Assembly (NCBI GenBank): GCA_020853835.1
Contig: JADYYC010000253.1
Span: 1-5,575 of the forward strand
Direction: 5' to 3'
DNA from: Anaerolineales bacterium
Lineage (GTDB): Bacteria; Chloroflexota; Anaerolineae; Anaerolineales; UBA4823
DNA length: 5,575 bases
Under the pieces are notes generated by a model that was given only the letters and a program-made list of their open reading frames with translations, was not told where the DNA came from and searched no databases. The translations under genes and the position numbers were made by a program. Below, piece after piece: positions 1 to 3,319 of the stretch (the first letter of the stretch is position 1; each line of letters opens with the position of its first letter).

Positions 1-1005
1 CGAACCTATCTGGATGCCTTGCAACTGGCCTCCCAACACGGCCCGGAGGCCGAGCACATCACTGCCCACCATCATCTCGGCCTGTCCATGATCTACAGTC
101 AGCGGGGAGATGACACCCTCGCTGCTCATCACTTAAAACGAGCCGCCGAATTGGGCCTGCCAACCACACCGGTTTGGCTGCACCGCTGGCACGTGGCCCA
201 GGCCCAACTGAAAGAGGCCGCAGGCGATCTGGAAGCCGCCCTGGCCCTGCTCGACGAGGCCAAACGAGTCTATATCCAAAGCGTCGTGCCTGACCTGCGC
301 CCCATTGCGGCTCTAAAAGCGCGCATCTATCTCAAACAGGGGCGGCTCGATAAAGCCTGGGCATGGGCGGCAGAACGCGGGCTTTCGCTGGCAGATGAAG
401 TCAGCTACTTGCATGAGTTCGAGTACCTCACTCTGGCCCGGCTGGAAATCGTCAACCCGCAGGTCAACGCCCTACTCGTACGCCTGTTGCAAGCTGCCGA
501 AGCGCAAAAGCGCTGGGGCAGTACGCTCGACATCCTGCTGGTGCAGGCATTGGCCCACGAGGCGCAGGGCAATCGCCCCCAGGCTATCGCTGCGCTAGAA
601 CGCGCCCTGATCCTGGCCGAGCCAGAAGGCTATATTCGCATCTTTGTGGATGAAGGCGAAGCGATGCGGTCGCTGCTGCGATCAATGGTTGAAGAACAAT
701 CGCGCAATCGAGACCATCCGTTGAGCGATTATGTGGACAGACTCCTGGCTGCCTTTACACAACCGGCGGCTGCACCAAAATCAGCAATCATCCATCGAAA
801 ATCAGACATGATAGAGCCTTTGAGTGAACGCGAACTGGAAGTGCTCAAGCTGCTTCGCACCGAATTAAGCGGCCCCGAAATTGCCAGCCATTTGATCATC
901 TCGCCCAACACCTTTCGCACCCACACAAAAAACATTTACAACAAGCTGGGGGTCAATAATCGCCGGACGGCTGTCCGCCGTGCCGAGGAACTCGATCTGT
1001 TCTAA
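1..1005 (+). CDS. LAL-type (MalT-like) LuxR-family transcriptional regulator, C-terminal part only
   Basis: Cytoplasmic DNA-binding regulator of the large ATP-binding LuxR (LAL/MalT-like) class; the 5' part lies before the window. The frame is open from base 1 and ends at TAA 1003-1005, giving 334 visible residues. Residues 1 to about 215 are amphipathic TPR-like helices (e.g. 'LGLSMIYSQRGD', 'ALKARIYLKQGRLDKAW', 'HEFEYLTLARLEI'), the putative inducer/partner-binding solenoid. Next comes the 'EPEGYIRIFVDEGEAM' segment that in this family precedes the linker. The last ~60 residues are a LuxR/GerE HTH: 'LSERELEVLKLL', 'GPEIASHLIISPNTFRTHT' (recognition helix) and 'KNIYNKLGVNNRRTAVRRA'. The ATPase domain is expected upstream but not seen. 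A TTG at 19 is only an internal leucine codon, not a start. The gene is followed by a strong terminator, so it probably ends its own transcription unit. The ligand and targets are unknown; control of the adjacent operon is inference from position. Confidence 0.95.
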   Translation, partial: RTYLDALQLASQHGPEAEHITAHHHLGLSMIYSQRGDDTLAAHHLKRAAELGLPTTPVWLHRWHVAQAQLKEAAGDLEAALALLDEAKRVYIQSVVPDLRPIAALKARIYLKQGRLDKAWAWAAERGLSLADEVSYLHEFEYLTLARLEIVNPQVNALLVRLLQAAEAQKRWGSTLDILLVQALAHEAQGNRPQAIAALERALILAEPEGYIRIFVDEGEAMRSLLRSMVEEQSRNRDHPLSDYVDRLLAAFTQPAAAPKSAIIHRKSDMIEPLSERELEVLKLLRTELSGPEIASHLIISPNTFRTHTKNIYNKLGVNNRRTAVRRAEELDLF

Positions 1006-1029
1006 CTGACCCCCATACCCCGCCTCCGA

Positions 1030-1070
1030 CCCCGACAGGTGTCCTCAAACCATCTGCCGGGGCTTTTTTT
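1030..1070 (+). terminator. Rho-independent terminator after the first LAL gene
   Basis: A 12-bp stem pairs 1030-1041 (CCCCGACAGGTG) with 1051-1062 (CATCTGCCGGGG). It contains one A/C mismatch and one G-T wobble, closes on a 9-nt loop, and is followed by C and seven T (1064-1070). It begins 24 bases after the regulator's stop codon and should separate the regulator from the operon starting at 1185. Confidence 0.9.
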
Positions 1071-1083
1071 ATGTTTTCACCAA

Positions 1084-1129
1084 CAATCACAACCTCAATC
1101 ACATCGTTTGGTGATGACGCCTCACCAAA
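1084..1129 (+). promoter_or_regulatory. Operator-like array of TCAC/GTGA half-sites upstream of the membrane/oxidoreductase operon
   Basis: Four half-sites start at 1087 (TCAC), 1099 (TCAC), 1111 (GTGA) and 1122 (TCAC), that is 12, 12 and 11 bp apart, close to one helical turn each. The first two sit in the direct repeat CAATCACA (1084-1091 and 1096-1103). The last two form the perfect 8-bp inverted repeat TTTGGTGA (1107-1114) and TCACCAAA (1122-1129) around a 7-bp spacer. ATCAC (1098-1102) and GTGAT (1111-1115) make a second, overlapping dyad. The phasing on one face of the helix suits a dimeric or oligomeric DNA-binding protein. A neighbouring LAL regulator is the obvious candidate, but that link is inference. 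Confidence 0.6.
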
Positions 1130-1143
1130 TCGGGCAGTATCCT
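1114..1143 (+). promoter_or_regulatory. Weak candidate promoter for the operon
   Basis: ATGACG (1114-1119, 4 of 6 matches to TTGACA) and TATCCT (1138-1143, 4 of 6 matches to TATAAT) are separated by 18 bp, which would start transcription near 1150. The -35 element would fall inside the TTTGGTGA/TCACCAAA dyad, so a protein bound there could activate or occlude it. A weak promoter covered by an operator fits an activator-dependent gene, but these matches alone are close to chance level. Confidence 0.3.
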
Positions 1144-1184
1144 TTGGGTAGATAAACAACGAAAGGGAAAACGCGAGACACAAA

Positions 1185-1853
1185 ATGATTGACACACCGA
1201 CTTCAAATGCTCAATATTACACAATCCGGCTCAAGGGTCATCTGGGTAGTCAATGGACAGACTGGTTTGAGGGCTTGACCATCACACTGGAAGAGGATGG
1301 CAATACGCTTTTTTCTGGACCTGTCGCGGATCAGGCTTCATTATATGGACTGCTAAAAAAGGTGCGAGATCTGGGACTGCCCTTGGTCTCGGTCGTTCAA
1401 GTCCAACTCGATGAAACTCACCCATATCGTTCAAAAAAGGAGATAAAAATGAACACAAACAAAGAGACCGCAAGAAATCTGCTAGATGTGAGGATAATCC
1501 TTGCAGCGCTATGGGTAGTTGGAATGTTAAGTAGTCTAAATGGGGATACGTACCGCTTATCTGCGGCTACCGAACCTCTCGGAGTAAACCCCGGATATTT
1601 GTCGATGTTCGCGGTGGTGTTAGTGGGTCACGTTTTTATGGGTGCTTTGACCCTGATTTTGAAGTCTCCCGTGAGTCGTTGGGCAAACCGCATCATTGGC
1701 ATATTCTATGCGATGGTTACTCTTGCTTTTGAGGTCTTACATTTTATCGTATGGCGATCCGCTGGTTATGAGATAGTTTGGGCAACAGCACAACTTGTGT
1801 TTGCCTTACTGGTTGTTTGGTACGCTTGGAAATGGACTAACCCTGAAGGTTAA
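1185..1853 (+). CDS. Fusion of a small conserved soluble domain to a DUF6326-like four-helix membrane protein
   Basis: 222 residues; function unknown. Residues ~10-73 form a soluble domain with core motifs 'YTIRLKGHLGSQWTDWFEG', 'LTITLEEDGNTLFSGPVADQ' and 'LYGLLKKVRDLGLPLVSV'. It reads as strand-strand-helix-strand and resembles, from memory, small stand-alone proteins of Chloroflexota. A charged linker (~74-97) follows. Residues ~98-217 hold four hydrophobic segments: ~102-118, ~138-159, ~168-190 and ~195-215. They carry the marks 'NGD' (119-121), 'PVSRWAN' (162-168) and the closing 'VVWYAWKW' (210-217), which match my recollection of DUF6326. The start ATG has only a weak GAGA (1175-1178) ahead of it. 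Codon 89 (ATG 1449) has a strong ribosome binding site in the same frame, so a separate 134-residue membrane protein may also, or only, be made. It is first in a + strand unit, 42 bases ahead of the oxidoreductase. The frame is certain; whether the fusion is real is not. Confidence 0.8.
   Translation: MIDTPTSNAQYYTIRLKGHLGSQWTDWFEGLTITLEEDGNTLFSGPVADQASLYGLLKKVRDLGLPLVSVVQVQLDETHPYRSKKEIKMNTNKETARNLLDVRIILAALWVVGMLSSLNGDTYRLSAATEPLGVNPGYLSMFAVVLVGHVFMGALTLILKSPVSRWANRIIGIFYAMVTLAFEVLHFIVWRSAGYEIVWATAQLVFALLVVWYAWKWTNPEG
1437..1451 (+). promoter_or_regulatory. Internal ribosome binding site and in-frame ATG for a stand-alone DUF6326-like form
   Basis: AAGGAGAT (1437-1444) lies at near-ideal distance from ATG 1449-1451, in the same frame as the ORF that started at 1185. 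GGAGATAAA here (1439-1447) is repeated exactly before the next gene's start (1885-1893), which supports its being a real initiation signal. Initiation here gives 134 residues (1449-1853) starting 'MNTNKETARNLL', the normal size of the membrane family without the extra domain. The site follows six A residues (1433-1438). With one A fewer, the upstream frame would end at TAA 1444-1446, just before this ATG. Confidence 0.65.
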
Positions 1854-1895
1854 ACCTGATTTATAGTGCTGGTCAAAGGAATTTGGAGATAAACC

Positions 1896-2882
1896 ATGAA
1901 AGCAATTGTATACACAAAATATGGACCGCCAGATGTTCTTCATCTCGAAGAAGTGAAAAAGCCTGCCCTCAATGAAGAAAAAGTGCTGGTAAAAGTCTAT
2001 GCAGCATCCATCAACGCGGGGGACTGGCATATGCTGACTGCTGACCCCTTCCCACAGCGTCTAATGGGTGTTGGGCTGTTCAAACCTAAAAACACAATCC
2101 TCGGCGCTGACATTGCGGGGTGCGTTGAAGCGGTTGGCAGAAACGTTAAACAGTTTCGGCCAGGGGATGCAGTGTTTGGAGATGTTTTTGGGCTTGGCAG
2201 CGGCAGTTTTGCCGAATATGTTACTGCTCCTGAAAGCGCGTTGGCGCTAAAGCCGTCCAATGTTTCATTTGAGGAAGCTGCGGCTGTCCCCGTGGCAGCC
2301 GTCACTGCCTTGCAAGGCTTGCGCGATCAAGGGCATATTCAGCGCGGGCAAACAGTTCTGATCAACGGGGCGTCTGGTGGGGTTGGCACGTTTGCGGTTC
2401 AGATTGCCAAGGCGTTTGGAGCGGAAGTGACTGCCGTGTGCAGCACGCGGAATTTGGAGATGGCGCGCTCGATCGGCGCAGACCACGTCATTGATTACAC
2501 TCAAGAGGATTTCACCCAAAATGGACGGAAGTATGATCTCATCCTTGCCGTGAATGGATTTCAACCGCTTTCCGCGTATAAGCGTGCTTTAACTCCCCAA
2601 GGAATTTATGTTTTTGTGGGAGGCTTGCCTGCGCAAATCACGCAGTCACTGTTCCTGGGACCCTTAATGTCAAAAAGCGATGGCAGGAAGATGACCAGCG
2701 TAATGAAAAAAGCAAATCAAAAAGATTTGCTTTTTATAAGAGACCTTATGGAAGACGGAAAGATCAGACCGTTGATTGATGAATGCTACCCGTTAAGTAA
2801 AACCGCTGAAGCTTTTCAGTATTTTGAAAAAGGCCACGCCCGAGGCAAAGTGGTCATCACTGTTGCAGCCAAGGAGTTATAA
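1896..2882 (+). CDS. NAD(P)H-dependent zinc-less MDR oxidoreductase (quinone oxidoreductase-like)
   Basis: 328 residues, full length for the family; a soluble medium-chain dehydrogenase/reductase. Residues ~1-115 are the GroES-like substrate domain ('MKAIVYTKYGPPDVL', 'KVYAASINAGDWH', 'LGADIAGCVEAVG', 'FRPGDAVFGD', 'GSFAEYV'). Residues ~120-270 are the Rossmann domain, with cofactor loop 'INGASGGVGTFAVQIAK' (156-172, GASGGVG at 158-164) and 'GADHVIDY' (194-201). The C terminus returns to the catalytic fold ('PLSKTAEAFQYFEKGHARGKVVITV'). The zinc-enzyme hallmarks are absent: no GHE motif, no four-cysteine lobe, and only three cysteines (76, 182, 297). It is therefore of the quinone-oxidoreductase type, often annotated 'NAD(P)-dependent alcohol dehydrogenase'. 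'CSTRN' (182-186) after the second Rossmann strand suggests NADPH preference (inference). The substrate cannot be read from sequence. ATG 1896 is preceded by GGAG (1885-1888). The gene lies between two DUF6326-like genes and ends 4 bases before the second. Confidence 0.92.
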   Translation: MKAIVYTKYGPPDVLHLEEVKKPALNEEKVLVKVYAASINAGDWHMLTADPFPQRLMGVGLFKPKNTILGADIAGCVEAVGRNVKQFRPGDAVFGDVFGLGSGSFAEYVTAPESALALKPSNVSFEEAAAVPVAAVTALQGLRDQGHIQRGQTVLINGASGGVGTFAVQIAKAFGAEVTAVCSTRNLEMARSIGADHVIDYTQEDFTQNGRKYDLILAVNGFQPLSAYKRALTPQGIYVFVGGLPAQITQSLFLGPLMSKSDGRKMTSVMKKANQKDLLFIRDLMEDGKIRPLIDECYPLSKTAEAFQYFEKGHARGKVVITVAAKEL

Positions 2883-2886
2883 AACA

Positions 2887-3249
2887 ATGGACACAAAAAT
2901 TATTCTTTCAGCAACCTGGGTGGTCGTCACGCTAATTTATCTTTATGACGATGTCTTGCGCATCTGCAGCGGCGACCTGGCAAAAAAACCGATGGCCGAC
3001 ATGAACTTAAACCAGTTCGTTTGGCTGGGGATCGCGGTTCTGATGTTGACGCCCATCCTGATGGTTTTCCTGACCCTGGTATTGCCCCAATCTGTGAGTC
3101 GCTGGGCGAATATCATCGTGGCCGCCTTCTTTTTCCTCTTCAACCTGGTTGGCCTGCCCAATTACCCATCGCTATATGACAAATTCCTGTTGGCGGTTAG
3201 CTTGGGATTCAATGTGGTCGTAGTCTGGTATGCGTGGAAGTGGAGCTAA
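2887..3249 (+). CDS. DUF6326-like four-helix membrane protein (second copy)
   Basis: 120 residues; function unknown. Four hydrophobic segments at ~4-20, ~43-66, ~73-90 and ~97-117 predict an integral inner-membrane protein with almost no soluble part. Family marks: 'KIILSATWVV' (4-13), 'YDD' (20-22) where the first copy has 'NGD', 'QSVSRWAN' (68-75) and 'VVVVWYAWKW' (110-119). It is clearly paralogous to the membrane half of the protein encoded at 1185-1853. In the stretch from 'LTL' through 'SRWAN' to the next F, 12 of 20 residues are identical. ATG 2887 is the best start: it sits four bases after the oxidoreductase stop, and AAGGAG (2871-2876), inside the end of that gene, serves as its ribosome binding site, so translation is probably coupled. 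An in-frame ATG at 2824 would overlap the oxidoreductase and lacks family similarity. A partner role with the enzyme is inference. Confidence 0.82.
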   Translation: MDTKIILSATWVVVTLIYLYDDVLRICSGDLAKKPMADMNLNQFVWLGIAVLMLTPILMVFLTLVLPQSVSRWANIIVAAFFFLFNLVGLPNYPSLYDKFLLAVSLGFNVVVVWYAWKWS

Positions 3250-3306
3250 CGCCGCACAGCGTGCTCATATGAAAGACAGGCATTTATGGCGGAGGTTGCG
3301 GCATTA
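3247..3306. repeat. 10-bp imperfect inverted repeat framing the gap before the second regulator
   Basis: TAACGCCGCA (3247-3256) pairs with TGCGGCATTA (3297-3306) at 9 of 10 positions across a 40-bp spacer. The left arm contains the stop codon of the membrane gene and the right arm runs into the -10 box of the next gene. A small GCAC-AGC-GTGC hairpin (3254-3264) lies inside. There is no T tract, so it does not look like an intrinsic terminator. A regulator site is possible; chance is not excluded. Confidence 0.3.
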
Positions 3307-3319
3307 TAATTGAGATATG
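3283..3319 (+). promoter_or_regulatory. Promoter with perfect -10 box giving a leaderless start of the second LAL gene
   Basis: TATAAT at 3305-3310 is a perfect -10 hexamer. If it spans -12 to -7, the first transcribed base is 3317, exactly the A of the regulator's ATG. The -35 is poor (TTTATG, 3283-3288, 16-bp spacer, 3 of 6). No ribosome binding site lies at a useful distance: GGAGG at 3291-3295 is 21 bases away and GAGAT directly abuts the ATG. The in-frame TGA at 3311-3313 rules out any earlier start. Confidence 0.6.

Noticed and set aside
953..1195. 80-codon - strand frame across the intergenic region
   Set aside because: It reads through the terminator hairpin and the half-site array and overlaps the end of the first regulator's HTH. 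It has no recognisable ribosome binding site and no domain pattern.
1997..2564. Two ~100-codon - strand frames across the oxidoreductase
   Set aside because: They oppose a full-length MDR protein with intact motifs, and their translations are rich in S, P, R and T as expected of shadow frames.
2824..2886. Earlier in-frame ATG for the second membrane protein (141-residue version)
   Set aside because: The extra 21 residues are the oxidoreductase C terminus read in another frame. ATG 2887 has the AAGGAG site and matches the family's usual N terminus.
3244..3303. Possible integron attC site (CTAAC after the stop codon and GTT about 50 bp later)
   Set aside because: The core sites do not satisfy RYYYAAC and GTTRRRY, the arms do not pair as attC requires, and the genes are ordinary tandem operon genes.
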